Part shown: piece by piece, positions 24,188-32,665 of the stretch
How the letters are laid out: each line of letters begins with the position of its first letter
Position numbering within the stretch: position 1 is the stretch's first letter
NCBI GenBank assembly: GCA_946531495.1
Contig: CAMNAQ010000001.1
Location: 1 to 64,000, forward strand
DNA length: 64,000 bases
From: an uncultured Lachnospiraceae bacterium
GTDB lineage: Bacteria > Bacillota > Clostridia > Lachnospirales > Lachnospiraceae
Direction of reading: 5' to 3'
Notes under the pieces: generated by a model
The model's input: only the letters and a program-made list of their open reading frames with translations
Databases searched by the model: none
What the model was told of the DNA's origin: nothing
Position numbers and translations under genes: made by a program

Positions 24188-25250
24188 AAAGAAAATCTTC
24201 AGCGGTGGTCTCGGACAGCTTACGATACCTGTTGTTGCCATTGCACTTCTTGTTATTTTCAATCTGATAAGAGATCCGTCGTTCTTCGGCGTTGATCTGG
24301 CGCATAATAACGACGGAAACATAGTTCTTTCCGGAAACCTGATCAGTATAATAAACGGTGCAAGTGAACTTGCCATACTTGCAATGGGTATGACGCTTGT
24401 GACTGCAGCCTGCGGAGGACAGGATATCAGCGTCGGCGCAGCAGCCGCAATTGCTGGAAGCGTATTCGTAAAGGTCCTTAAAACATCACCGGAGATAAGC
24501 GGAGGAAAGGTTCTTCTTGCATTCATATGCGCGTGCATAGTTGCAATGATCTTTGGTTCGTTCAACGGCACGCTGGTTGCAATATTTAAGATACAACCGA
24601 TGATAGCGACGCTTATCTTATATACATGCGGAAGATCGATCGCATACTGGATAAACGGCGGTGCGACTCCTACCCTGAGCAGTCCGATAATCACAGCCAT
24701 CGGAAGCTTTATTCCGGGAATCCCCATTCCCACACCGGTGCTGATAGTTATTGCGATGGCAATAGTTTTCAAGCTTTTGTTTAAATTCACCGCACTTGAG
24801 CTTTTTACCCAGTCGGTAGGAATCAATCAGAGTGCGGCCAGACTCAACGGTATAAACTCAACCTTTATAAAGCTCTTGTCATTCATCATACTCGGTGTGT
24901 GTGTGGCTGTTTCCGGAAGCATCGGTGTGAGCAGGCTCGGACTTATCAATCATGAAACTCTGCTTCTTGATGTGGAAATGGATACCATTCTTGCGGTTGC
25001 CATCGGAGGCAACAACCTCGGAGGCGGAAAGTTCAAGATAGGCGGAAGTATCATAGGTGCTTATGTTATTCAGATGCTTACGATAACACTTTATGCCATG
25101 AAGGTTTCATCCACGGATGTTAAGGCATATAAGGCCATAGTCATCATACTTCTGGTTGTTATCGGATCGCCTGTTGTAAAGGAAAAATTCGGAAAGTTTA
25201 TGTCAAAGCTCCTTGAAAACAGATCTAAAGAGACAGTGAAAGGAGCGTAA
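24174..25250 (+). CDS. sugar ABC transporter permease (YtfT-like)
   Basis: A 358-aa BPD_transp_2 permease with about ten membrane helices. Family motifs include AILAMGMTLVTAACGGQDISVGA near residue 75 and the EAA-like cytoplasmic loop region around NQSAARLNGINSTFIKLLSFI. A TTG at 24153 in frame is possible, but ATG 24174 starts MSKNKKK and follows AGGAGGTGAG. It overlaps the ATPase gene by 14 nt. Two different permeases and an RbsA-like ATPase make the set resemble YtfR-YtfT-YjfF of E. coli. The substrate is inferred only from this resemblance. Confidence 0.9.
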   Translation: MSKNKKKIFSGGLGQLTIPVVAIALLVIFNLIRDPSFFGVDLAHNNDGNIVLSGNLISIINGASELAILAMGMTLVTAACGGQDISVGAAAAIAGSVFVKVLKTSPEISGGKVLLAFICACIVAMIFGSFNGTLVAIFKIQPMIATLILYTCGRSIAYWINGGATPTLSSPIITAIGSFIPGIPIPTPVLIVIAMAIVFKLLFKFTALELFTQSVGINQSAARLNGINSTFIKLLSFIILGVCVAVSGSIGVSRLGLINHETLLLDVEMDTILAVAIGGNNLGGGKFKIGGSIIGAYVIQMLTITLYAMKVSSTDVKAYKAIVIILLVVIGSPVVKEKFGKFMSKLLENRSKETVKGA

Positions 25251-25253
25251 GTG

Positions 25254-26285
25254 ATGATGAAGAATAATAACGGATTTAAACGTGAGCCGCTTACAGACAC
25301 TCAGCTTTTGATGAGTATCACCATCGCGATATTCTTCGGAATGTATATTCTTGCGATGATCATACTTCAGGGCGGATTCCTTCATGCGCAGCAGGTCTTC
25401 GATATGCTGAACGATAACGCGAGCCTTATCATCGTATCCTGCGGACTTACTGTCGTAATGATCGGTGCAGGTATCGACATCAGCGTCGGTGCGGTCACAT
25501 CACTTGTTGTAATGAGCTGCGTTCTTTATCTTAACGGCGGGGGCAACATAGTCGGCTCCATCCTGCTGGCACTTGGTATCGGACTGGCATTCGGACTTGT
25601 ACAGGGATTTCTGATAAGTTATCTGGATATCCAGCCCTTCATAGTTACCCTTGCGGGAATGTTCTTTGCCCGCGGTATGACCACGATCCTTTCCGTCAAT
25701 CCTCAGAAGGTAGAACATGACGGATTCGCTGCACTTCGTAGTGTGAAGATAGAGATAAATGCTCTCGGCTATACGGCACCTAACGGAAATTTTATTCCGG
25801 CACGTATGGAACTCGGCGTTGTTGTTGCTCTGCTTTGCGTAGTTTTCATTTTTATCCTGCTCAAATATGTACGCCTGGGACGCGGATTTTATGCCATAGG
25901 CGGAAACCAGCAGAGTGCTTTGATGCTTGGCATTAACGTTAAGAGGACACGTTTCCTCAGTTACATAATCAGCGGTATTTTGAGCGGAATATCGGGTTAT
26001 GTCTTCATGATGCATACCGGAGCCGGAAACGCAACAAACGCAGCCGGAATGGAAATGAATGCGATAGCATCCTCGATCATCGGAGGAACTCTTCTTACCG
26101 GAGGTGTAGGAAATGTGATCGGTACCTTCTTCGGAACTCTTACCCTTACAACCATCAAGAAGATCGTTGTATCCAGCGGATTAAACCAGCCCTGGTGGCA
26201 GAGCATTACAACCGGCGGAATGCTGTGTTTCTTCATTCTTCTTCAGAGCGTGGTTCTGAACAAGAGAAATGCAAAGAAAAAATAA
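25254..26285 (+). CDS. yjfF: sugar ABC transporter permease (YjfF-like)
   Basis: A 343-aa BPD_transp_2 permease, the second membrane subunit. The motif LTVVMIGAGIDISVGAVTSLV is near residue 65; GGNQQSALMLGINVKRTRFLSYIISG marks the coupling loop. The closing segment (GLNQPWWQSITTGGMLCFFILLQSVV) is characteristic of YjfF. A GTG at 25251 is in frame, but ATG 25254 has AAAGGAG 8 nt upstream. A strong terminator follows at 26299. Together with the preceding genes it forms a complete high-affinity furanose-type importer. Confidence 0.9.
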   Translation: MMKNNNGFKREPLTDTQLLMSITIAIFFGMYILAMIILQGGFLHAQQVFDMLNDNASLIIVSCGLTVVMIGAGIDISVGAVTSLVVMSCVLYLNGGGNIVGSILLALGIGLAFGLVQGFLISYLDIQPFIVTLAGMFFARGMTTILSVNPQKVEHDGFAALRSVKIEINALGYTAPNGNFIPARMELGVVVALLCVVFIFILLKYVRLGRGFYAIGGNQQSALMLGINVKRTRFLSYIISGILSGISGYVFMMHTGAGNATNAAGMEMNAIASSIIGGTLLTGGVGNVIGTFFGTLTLTTIKKIVVSSGLNQPWWQSITTGGMLCFFILLQSVVLNKRNAKKK

Positions 26286-26298
26286 TAAATAGCAGTCG

Positions 26299-26339
26299 AA
26301 AAGGACCGTGGCGCAGATCGCCATGGTCCTTTTTTTTTA
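26299..26339 (+). terminator. strong intrinsic terminator
   Basis: A 13-bp stem (26301-26313 with 26319-26331, one G-T pair) with the loop CAGAT, followed by a T8 run. It closes the sugar importer operon. Confidence 0.92.
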
Positions 26340-26516
26340 GGCCGCTCCTTTTGGGGATAATAACGGAATTCATTTGGGATGACCTCCGGGATCAAATATG
26401 AAAAAATGAGAAGCTCTTTACGGGGACAAAAGAAAATATTAAGTGTAAAATATGATTGTACAGGACTTGAAATTTCCTTTGAAAGGATTTTGCGTAACAG
26501 AGAGGATGGTAATGGT

Positions 26517-27734
26517 ATGAGAGCATACGAGAGGCTTTTGAATTATGTTGTTATTCATACAACAAGTGATGAATCGTCAGAAACGGTTCCGTCGACTGAA
26601 AGACAGTTTGACCTGGCCCATAAGCTTAGGGATGAAATGGCAGGACTGGGAATAGAGGATGCAAACGTTGATGCCAATTGCTATGTTATGGGACATATTC
26701 CTGCAACACCCGGTTGCGAAGACAGGCCGGCAATCGGCTTTATCGCACATCTTGATACAGCCCCTGACAGTTCCGGAGAAAATGTTCACCCAATCGTTCA
26801 TAAAGATTATAGCGGCGAAGATGTTGAGCTTGGAAACGGACGCATGCTTACCAAAGCGCTGTTTCCGCACCTTTCGGGCCTTAAGGGAAGAACACTGATC
26901 ACAACGGATGGAAGTACGCTTCTTGGAGCCGATGACAAGGCAGGGATCGCAGAGATAATAACCATGGCAGAGGAGATCATCCGGAGCGATGTTCCCCATG
27001 GCAGGATATGCATAGCCTTTACTCCTGACGAGGAGATCGGACATGGCGCAGAGCTTTTAGATCTTGAAAAGTTCGGTGCGGATTTTGCGTATACCGTGGA
27101 CGGAGGACCTGAAAACGAGATCGAATATGAAAACTTTAATGCGGCGAAGGCGGTATTTGATATCAGGGGTGTAAGCGTTCATCCGGGTGATGCCAAGAAC
27201 CGCATGGTAAATGCTGCGCTTGTTGCATGCGAGATCTCGGGAATGCTTCCAAGTGCCGAAACACCGGCTCATACCGAAGGCAGAGAGGGATTCTATCATC
27301 TTACCGATATAAACGGAAATGTTGAAAATGCTGTGATATCCTATATTATCCGCGACCATGATGCCGGACTTTTTGATGCAAAGATCGGGACTCTTCGCAA
27401 GATAGAGAAAACGATAAACGAAAAATACGGAGACGGTACGGTAGTTCTTACCGTGACAGACCAGTATCGCAATATGATCGAAAAGATCAGACCACATATG
27501 CATATCGTGGATACCGCAAAAAAATGCATATCCATGCAGAGACTTGAGGTTTTGGACGTACCTGTCAGAGGCGGAACGGACGGAGCACAGCTTTCATACA
27601 GGGGACTTCCATGCCCCAATCTCGGAACCGGAGGTTATGCTTTCCACGGACCGCTCGAGCATATCACGGCGGAGGGAATGGATACGGTTGTCAATATCCT
27701 GTGCCAGATAGTAAAAGAATATGCAAAGCAGTGA
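26517..27734 (+). CDS. pepT: peptidase T (tripeptide aminopeptidase)
   Basis: A 405-aa M20 metallopeptidase that removes N-terminal residues from tripeptides in the cytosol. Zinc-site motifs are present: GFIAHLDTAPDSSG (His/Asp), TTDGSTLLGADDKAGIAEI, and FTPDEEIGHGAELLD with the Glu-Glu pair; VPVRGGTDGAQLSYRGLPCPNLGTGGYAFHGPLE near the end carries substrate and zinc ligands. The open frame extends back to 26379, but residues before ATG 26517 do not resemble PepT and GAGGATGG precedes 26517. Length fits the family (about 405-410 aa). It appears to be a single-gene unit. Confidence 0.95.
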   Translation: MRAYERLLNYVVIHTTSDESSETVPSTERQFDLAHKLRDEMAGLGIEDANVDANCYVMGHIPATPGCEDRPAIGFIAHLDTAPDSSGENVHPIVHKDYSGEDVELGNGRMLTKALFPHLSGLKGRTLITTDGSTLLGADDKAGIAEIITMAEEIIRSDVPHGRICIAFTPDEEIGHGAELLDLEKFGADFAYTVDGGPENEIEYENFNAAKAVFDIRGVSVHPGDAKNRMVNAALVACEISGMLPSAETPAHTEGREGFYHLTDINGNVENAVISYIIRDHDAGLFDAKIGTLRKIEKTINEKYGDGTVVLTVTDQYRNMIEKIRPHMHIVDTAKKCISMQRLEVLDVPVRGGTDGAQLSYRGLPCPNLGTGGYAFHGPLEHITAEGMDTVVNILCQIVKEYAKQ

Positions 27735-27788
27735 TCATTATGATGCATGCTGTTTATGATTTCCTGTTTTTAGGCCGGAGTAACTGAC

Positions 27789-28226
27789 TTGAAGATAGAT
27801 ATACAGAAAATTGAATCAGGGGAAGAAGAGATCATCATAAGATACCTGGAAGAAACGGACAGGATCAGAGCGGTGCTAGATGTGCTCCGAAGCGAAGGGG
27901 AAAAGCTTTACGGAAGAAAAGACGGTGAGACTGTGTCTGTGATCCCGGGAGATATCCTGTATATTGAGTCTGTTGATGATAAGCTCTTTGCATATACCGC
28001 AAAGGATGTGGTAAGGCTTGACGGCACACTTGCCGGAATCATACAGAAGCTGAATGATGACAGATTTTTCAGATGCAGCAAGTCAATGATCATAAATATC
28101 GATAAGGTTGACAGTCTGAGAAGCCTTTCTTCAAACCGGATCGATGCCACAATGGAAGGCGGGGAACACATTCTGATATCAAGGACATATGCTTCGGAAT
28201 TCCGAAGGATCCTCAGGGGAGTATGA
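27789..28226 (+). CDS. LytTR-domain DNA-binding regulator
   Basis: A 145-aa regulator without a receiver domain. The C-terminal LytTR domain (residues 45-143) shows IPGDILYIESVDDKLFAYT, VVRLDGTLAGIIQKL, FFRCSKSMIINIDKVDSLRSL and ILISRTYASEFRRIL. The start is TTG with GGAG 8 nt upstream. The next gene, a DUF3021 membrane protein, overlaps by 4 nt. LytTR-DUF3021 pairs are widespread in Firmicutes, where the membrane partner typically controls the regulator, and they often sit beside ABC exporter genes as here (28854-30481). Confidence 0.9.
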   Translation: MKIDIQKIESGEEEIIIRYLEETDRIRAVLDVLRSEGEKLYGRKDGETVSVIPGDILYIESVDDKLFAYTAKDVVRLDGTLAGIIQKLNDDRFFRCSKSMIINIDKVDSLRSLSSNRIDATMEGGEHILISRTYASEFRRILRGV

Positions 28227-28705
28227 GACAGATGGACAAGAAGAAAACATCACTTTGGGAAAGATATCTTACAAAAGAGATAGGGATAGAATTCAAGGCG
28301 TGCCTGTACTTTTTCGCGATCCTGTTTTTCTATTGCATGTACAGACTTTTCACCGGACGCACGGAAGCCGGGATACTGCATATGGGAGAGATGATACTTT
28401 CCTGTTATCTTATTGGGTATCTGCAGGTATATGTTCTGTGGAACTTTGATGAGGCGGACAGGATAGGAGCAAAGGAAGTGACGGGTGTGTCGGTATGTAC
28501 ACTCATTTATTCGGGGCTTTCTTATTTTCTGAACTGGTTCGACAGGAATATCTTCGTAACTCTGGGGCTTGCAGCATACCTTATTGTGACCTTTGTCTGC
28601 ATCATACTGATCTATATGACAAAGAGACGGATCGATGATAAAAAGCTGAATGAGGAGCTTGCCCTGTTCAAAACAGAGCACAAAAAAGTGCATGATAAGG
28701 GCTGA
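28223..28705 (+). CDS. DUF3021 membrane protein
   Basis: A 160-aa protein with four predicted membrane helices (about residues 25-44, 53-73, 88-105, 112-133) and a charged cytoplasmic C-terminal tail (KRRIDDKKLNEELALFKTE). Pattern and length fit DUF3021, the membrane half of LytTR regulatory pairs. The start ATG overlaps the stop of the LytTR gene (ATGA); an alternative ATG at 28232 is also possible. A strong terminator follows, separating it from the ABC genes. Predicted role: membrane-bound controller of the LytTR protein (from known pairs, not shown here). Confidence 0.82.
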   Translation: MRQMDKKKTSLWERYLTKEIGIEFKACLYFFAILFFYCMYRLFTGRTEAGILHMGEMILSCYLIGYLQVYVLWNFDEADRIGAKEVTGVSVCTLIYSGLSYFLNWFDRNIFVTLGLAAYLIVTFVCIILIYMTKRRIDDKKLNEELALFKTEHKKVHDKG

Positions 28706-28717
28706 TAAGTGCAACTT

Positions 28718-28747
28718 GCGGGAACAGGCATTGTTCCCGCTTTTTTT
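28718..28747 (+). terminator. strong intrinsic terminator
   Basis: GCGGGAACA (28718-28726) pairs perfectly with TGTTCCCGC (28732-28740), loop GGCAT, followed by a T7 run. Confidence 0.92.
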
Positions 28748-28853
28748 GTGCCTTATCATATCATCAGGCAATACAAAAACAGATCGGCAAGCGAAAAGCA
28801 TGATAAGCCTCTCCTTTTTCAGGTGAGAGTGTGCGGGCACAGAAAGGGAAAAT

Positions 28854-29693
28854 ATGGAAGATGTGATCAGAATACAGAATCTGACAAAGCATTACGGAAA
28901 AAAGCGCGGAGTGGAGGATGTATCCTTTGAGGTCCGTAAGGGAGAGATATTCGGATTTATAGGTCCAAACGGCGCAGGTAAGTCCACGACGATAAGATCG
29001 ATGCTCGGATTTATCCGGTATGATTCCGGATCGATCAAGATCCTTGGAATGGACGCCGTAAAGGATCACGAGAATATTCTTAGGGATGTGGGATATATGC
29101 CGTCGGAAGCGTTGTTCTATCCTGCGATGAAGGTATCTGATGTTATAAGATATGCGGCCGATGCAAGAAAAAAGGACTGCAGTAAGGAAGCCGAAAAGCT
29201 GTGTGAGAGGCTTCAGGTTGACACATCAAAAAAGATCAGGGAGCTGTCCCTTGGAAATCGCAAGAAGGTTTCGATAGTGTGCGCAATGCAGCACAGGCCG
29301 GAGATATTTATATTCGATGAACCTACCGGCGGTCTGGATCCTTTGGTGCAGAATACTTTTTTTGAACTGATAAAGGAATATGTAAATGAAGGTGCAACAT
29401 GCATTCTCTCTACCCATATCCTCCCGGAGGTCAGAAAGCATTGTGACAGGGCGGCGATAATGCGAGATGGACACCTGATCAAAACGGATACAGTCGAAAG
29501 TCTGATACATTCCACGGCAAAAAGCGTGAAGCTTACCGCAGACGGAAAGACCGAGGAATACATGTTCAGCGGAGATATCAACGATCTTATAAGGGAGCTT
29601 TCACTTAAGCATGTGGAGAATATCTGTATAGAAGATCCTTCGTTGGAAGATATGTTCATGCACTTTTACGAAGGAGGAAAGGATAACAAATGA
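28854..29693 (+). CDS. ABC exporter ATP-binding protein
   Basis: A 279-aa ATPase of the drug/bacteriocin exporter type (CcmA/NatA group). Walker [16 protein letters not shown]-loop [14 protein letters not shown], signature [15 protein letters not shown] (a divergent LSGGQ), Walker [14 protein letters not shown] and an H-loop in [12 protein letters not shown]. The C-terminal 60 residues form the extension usual in this group. GAAAGGGAAAAT precedes the ATG. The downstream permease overlaps by 4 nt, so the two form an ABC-2 exporter, possibly under control of the preceding LytTR-DUF3021 pair. Confidence 0.92.
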   Translation: MEDVIRIQNLTKHYGKKRGVEDVSFEVRKGEIFGFIGPNGAGKSTTIRSMLGFIRYDSGSIKILGMDAVKDHENILRDVGYMPSEALFYPAMKVSDVIRYAADARKKDCSKEAEKLCERLQVDTSKKIRELSLGNRKKVSIVCAMQHRPEIFIFDEPTGGLDPLVQNTFFELIKEYVNEGATCILSTHILPEVRKHCDRAAIMRDGHLIKTDTVESLIHSTAKSVKLTADGKTEEYMFSGDINDLIRELSLKHVENICIEDPSLEDMFMHFYEGGKDNK

Positions 29694-30481
29694 GTGCTAT
29701 CATCAGGCGTGAATTAAAGCTTAATCTTAAAAGTATGCTCATATGGGCATTTACTGTAGGAGGCCTTGGCTTTATCTGTATCCTCATGTACACCAGCATG
29801 GAGGGTGAGGTTATGGAGATGGCAGACTCTTTTTCCCAAATGGGAGCATTCTCTGATGCATTTGGGATGAGCACGTTAAGCATAGCTACGATAACAGGAT
29901 TTTTTGCTACGGAGGTCGGAACGGTTCACGGACTCGGAAGTGCAATGTTTGCGGCATTTTTTGCATCATCCATGCTTTCAAAGGAAGAGGACGGACATAC
30001 AGGTGAGTTCCTTTTTTCGCTTCCCGTATCAAGAAGTAAGGTCATAACTGCAAAGGGATGCGCGATCCTTGTCCATCTGATACTTTTTACCGTAATATGC
30101 GGCCTGTTCTATGTGATGGGATTCGCTGCTCTCGGAGAAGAGATACCGGGTAAGGAGATGATCAGATTTCTTGCATGTATGTTTCTTATGAATACAGAGA
30201 TCGCAACCATTTCATATCTGATATCCGCTACATCATCCAAAACCCGCATGGGACTTGCACTTGGCGTATCTCTTATAATCTATACATATGACATTATGGG
30301 AAGAGTCATTCCTTCAATGAAGGACTATCTGTTTATCGGTCCGTTTTCATATGTCAACGCATCTGAGATTTTTGCTCATATCGATGCACCGAAGTACAGT
30401 TTTCTTATCGCCTCCATGGTGATCCTTCTTACAATAAGCGGAACCTTTATTACCTATACCCGCAAGGATCTTGCAAGCTGA
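29690..30481 (+). CDS. ABC-2 type permease
   Basis: A 263-aa membrane protein with six predicted helices. It starts IIRRELKLNLKSMLIWAFTVGGLGFICILM, shows the EEDGHTGEFLFSLPVSRSKVITAKG segment typical of ABC-2 permeases, and ends TISGTFITYTRKDLAS. It overlaps the ATPase gene by 4 nt. It would form the channel of the exporter encoded from 28854. The substrate is unknown. A GC-rich terminator follows. Confidence 0.88.
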   Translation: MSAIIRRELKLNLKSMLIWAFTVGGLGFICILMYTSMEGEVMEMADSFSQMGAFSDAFGMSTLSIATITGFFATEVGTVHGLGSAMFAAFFASSMLSKEEDGHTGEFLFSLPVSRSKVITAKGCAILVHLILFTVICGLFYVMGFAALGEEIPGKEMIRFLACMFLMNTEIATISYLISATSSKTRMGLALGVSLIIYTYDIMGRVIPSMKDYLFIGPFSYVNASEIFAHIDAPKYSFLIASMVILLTISGTFITYTRKDLAS

Positions 30482-30508
30482 GATGCTGAATGTATTATGA
30501 ATTTTAAG

Positions 30509-30536
30509 CCCGGAGCCGGCAGCTCCGGGCATTTTT
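30509..30536 (+). terminator. intrinsic terminator
   Basis: CCCGGAGC (30509-30516) pairs with GCTCCGGG (30522-30529), followed by CATTTTTG. The remaining gap to the sigma gene (30537-30769) holds a weak second hairpin (GTCGGA/TCTGAC plus T-run, about 30554-30575), a consensus TATAAT at 30665-30670 with no clear -35, and an A/T-rich leader. Confidence 0.85.
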
Positions 30537-30769
30537 GATTTTATTTCAGCCCGGGGTCGGAAGCTTCTGACTTTTTTATGCTCCGTTATACCGGGGAGCG
30601 GTGTGACCCTTCGGTTTTGAGTTGGAATAAATGATCCAAAATAGTATGAAGACTGTGGGAATGCTATAATTATTGCCGCTGAAAAATTTTCGAAAAAAAT
30701 TTTATTATTTCCGCACATTTTTATATGTTCATCCGTTAATCATTATGAAGGGAGGTACGGACCGGATCC

Positions 30770-31210
30770 ATGGATGTAGGAAAAATATACGACAAGATTT
30801 ACCGGTATGTGTACTTCAGAGTAAATGACCGGACCTTAGCGGAGGATATCACCCAGGAGACATTTCTCAGATATATAGGTAAGTATGGAAATGCCGGAAG
30901 CGTGGAGATCAGGTATATGTACACTATTGCAAGGAACCTGTGCACTGATGAGTACAGAAGGATAAAGCCTGAATCTCTTTCGGAGGAAATGGAAGAAATC
31001 CCCGGAGACAGCGGGATTTCAGAAGAAAAGATGGCAGTCCGTCAGGCGCTTGAAAAGCTTCCCTATGAAGACCGGGAGATATTACTTCTCAGATATGTGA
31101 ACGAAGAACCTGCAGGCACTATATGTAAAGCACTGGGAATATCAAGATTTGCTTTGTACAGAAGACAAAAAAAAGCGGAGGACAAGCTTCGCAGGGAATT
31201 GGAGGCGTAG
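30770..31210 (+). CDS. ECF-type RNA polymerase sigma factor
   Basis: A 146-aa sigma-70 family protein with only regions 2 and 4. Region 2: YRYVYFRVNDRTLAEDITQETFLRYI. Region 4: LEKLPYEDREILLLRYVNEEPAGTICKALGIS, with FALYRRQKKAEDKLRREL at the end. No region 3, so of ECF size. GGGAGG lies about 13 nt upstream, a rather long spacing. The following genes (membrane protein, ABC ATPase, permease) are packed with 2 nt, overlap and 50 nt spacing. The layout parallels B. subtilis sigY-yxlCDEFG. The membrane protein at 31213 is the most likely anti-sigma candidate; this is inference. Confidence 0.88.
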   Translation: MDVGKIYDKIYRYVYFRVNDRTLAEDITQETFLRYIGKYGNAGSVEIRYMYTIARNLCTDEYRRIKPESLSEEMEEIPGDSGISEEKMAVRQALEKLPYEDREILLLRYVNEEPAGTICKALGISRFALYRRQKKAEDKLRRELEA

Positions 31211-31212
31211 AG

Positions 31213-31929
31213 ATGGATAATAATGAATTCAAAAATCTCATAAAAAATGCATACTGCGCTCCTAAGCCGGTAAGAAAGGATGAATTTATAAGCAAGCTTC
31301 GTCCGGGGAAGGTCAGCACATTCAGGATGCTGCTTCAGCAGATTCCGTATATCAGACCGTATGTATGGATCATTTCAGCTGTGATAATAGGCATAGCGAT
31401 CGCAGGATCTGTGATCGGAGGTGAAGGAACCGACAGACTGATCGGTCTGATAATGCCCATTACCGCGGTGGTTGGAATGATCGAGAACGGAAGATCCAAA
31501 AGATACAATATGTCAGAGCTTGAGATGGCCACAAGGTTTTCGCTGAGAAGTGTTATTTTAGCCAGGATGGCAATAATGGGTTTTCTGGCAGTTATCGTAA
31601 CCGCGATCGCGTCCCCGGTCATCGCAAATTCATTCGGAATGCAGGCGGTGATGACGGCCGAGACAATACTGATGCCTTATCTGATGACCATGATAATAAG
31701 TCTTCATATCGAAAGGAGTCCCCTCGGAAGAGAGAACGGTTTATCTTCGGTAGTTGTGGCAGGAGCGGTGATGTTACTGTTTTTCCTTATCTGGGAATCT
31801 GAAACCGGCATAGTGCTGTATTCATCATTTATTTCCGGAGGCTGCGGCGTGGCTGCAGTGATCGTATTAGGTGCGCTGACTCTTACAGAGCAGTGGCTTA
31901 CAGTTAGAAATGTGGAGGCTTTTGCATGA
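31213..31929 (+). CDS. polytopic membrane protein, putative anti-sigma role
   Basis: A 238-aa protein with a cytoplasmic N-terminus of about 45 residues (NNEFKNLIKNAYCAPKPV then RKDEFISKLRPGK) and six predicted membrane helices in three pairs. It begins 2 nt after the sigma factor stop and overlaps the ABC ATPase by 4 nt. No zinc-binding anti-sigma motif is visible. Its position matches that of the small membrane regulators in the sigY operon, and the charged N-terminal tail could bind the sigma factor. It also resembles a permease-like half protein, so a transporter subunit role is an alternative. Not recognised as a named family. Confidence 0.6.
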   Translation: MDNNEFKNLIKNAYCAPKPVRKDEFISKLRPGKVSTFRMLLQQIPYIRPYVWIISAVIIGIAIAGSVIGGEGTDRLIGLIMPITAVVGMIENGRSKRYNMSELEMATRFSLRSVILARMAIMGFLAVIVTAIASPVIANSFGMQAVMTAETILMPYLMTMIISLHIERSPLGRENGLSSVVVAGAVMLLFFLIWESETGIVLYSSFISGGCGVAAVIVLGALTLTEQWLTVRNVEAFA

Positions 31930-32615
31930 AATTATCCGTAGACAGGATTACAAAACAATATAAGAACAAGATAGCGGTGGATCGTATATCCTTTGATCTT
32001 ACCGAGGGTGTAACGGGACTGCTTGGAGCAAACGGCGCGGGGAAGACTACCCTGATGCGCATGATGTCGGGAATACTCACTCCCACGGGTGGAGAGATCA
32101 CTGCAGACGGTATTCCGGTAAATACCGAGAACTATCGCGCGCTTCTCGGCTATCTCCCCCAGGATTTCGGGTATTATCCGGAGTTTACCGCAAGGGAATT
32201 TCTGGAGTATATGGGAGCCTTAAAGGGTATCGAAAAGAAGAAGGCCAGAGAGAAATCTTCGGAACTTCTGGAGCTTGTGGGCTTAACCGATGTTGCCCGC
32301 AAGAAGATCAAGACCTACTCGGGAGGAATGAAGCAGAGAGTAGGCATAGCTCAGGCTCTTTTGAACGATCCTGCGATACTTATCCTTGACGAGCCTACAG
32401 GGGGACTCGATCCCAAGGAAAGAGTCAGGTTCAGAACGCTAATAGAGGAGCTTGGCAAAAAGTCCATAGTACTTCTTTCCACACATATCGTGTCGGATAT
32501 AGAGCACATCGCAGACAGGATAATAATGATGAAGGACGGAAGTCTTATATGGCAGGGAAACCGCAGTGATGTGAGCGGAGATCTGGAAGATTTTTACCTG
32601 AAAAAATATGAATGA
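31926..32615 (+). CDS. ABC exporter ATP-binding protein
   Basis: A 229-aa ATPase. Walker A GANGAGKTTLMRMM, Q-loop LGYLPQDFGYYPEFTARE, signature YSGGMKQRVGIAQAL, Walker [16 protein letters not shown] and an H-loop in STHIVSDIEH are intact. It is short, lacking the C-terminal extension. It overlaps the preceding membrane protein by 4 nt and pairs with the permease at 32666, 50 nt downstream. By position it corresponds to YxlF of the B. subtilis sigY operon. Cargo unknown. Confidence 0.92.
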   Translation: MKLSVDRITKQYKNKIAVDRISFDLTEGVTGLLGANGAGKTTLMRMMSGILTPTGGEITADGIPVNTENYRALLGYLPQDFGYYPEFTAREFLEYMGALKGIEKKKAREKSSELLELVGLTDVARKKIKTYSGGMKQRVGIAQALLNDPAILILDEPTGGLDPKERVRFRTLIEELGKKSIVLLSTHIVSDIEHIADRIIMMKDGSLIWQGNRSDVSGDLEDFYLKKYE

Positions 32616-32665
32616 AACGGTAAACGCATAAATGCGTTAACTTATACAAAGGTGGGAATGATCAA

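Noticed and set aside
24038-24826. 262-codon minus-strand open frame inside the sugar permease gene
   Set aside because: Fully antisense to a clear BPD_transp_2 permease; the apparent length follows from that gene's codon use.
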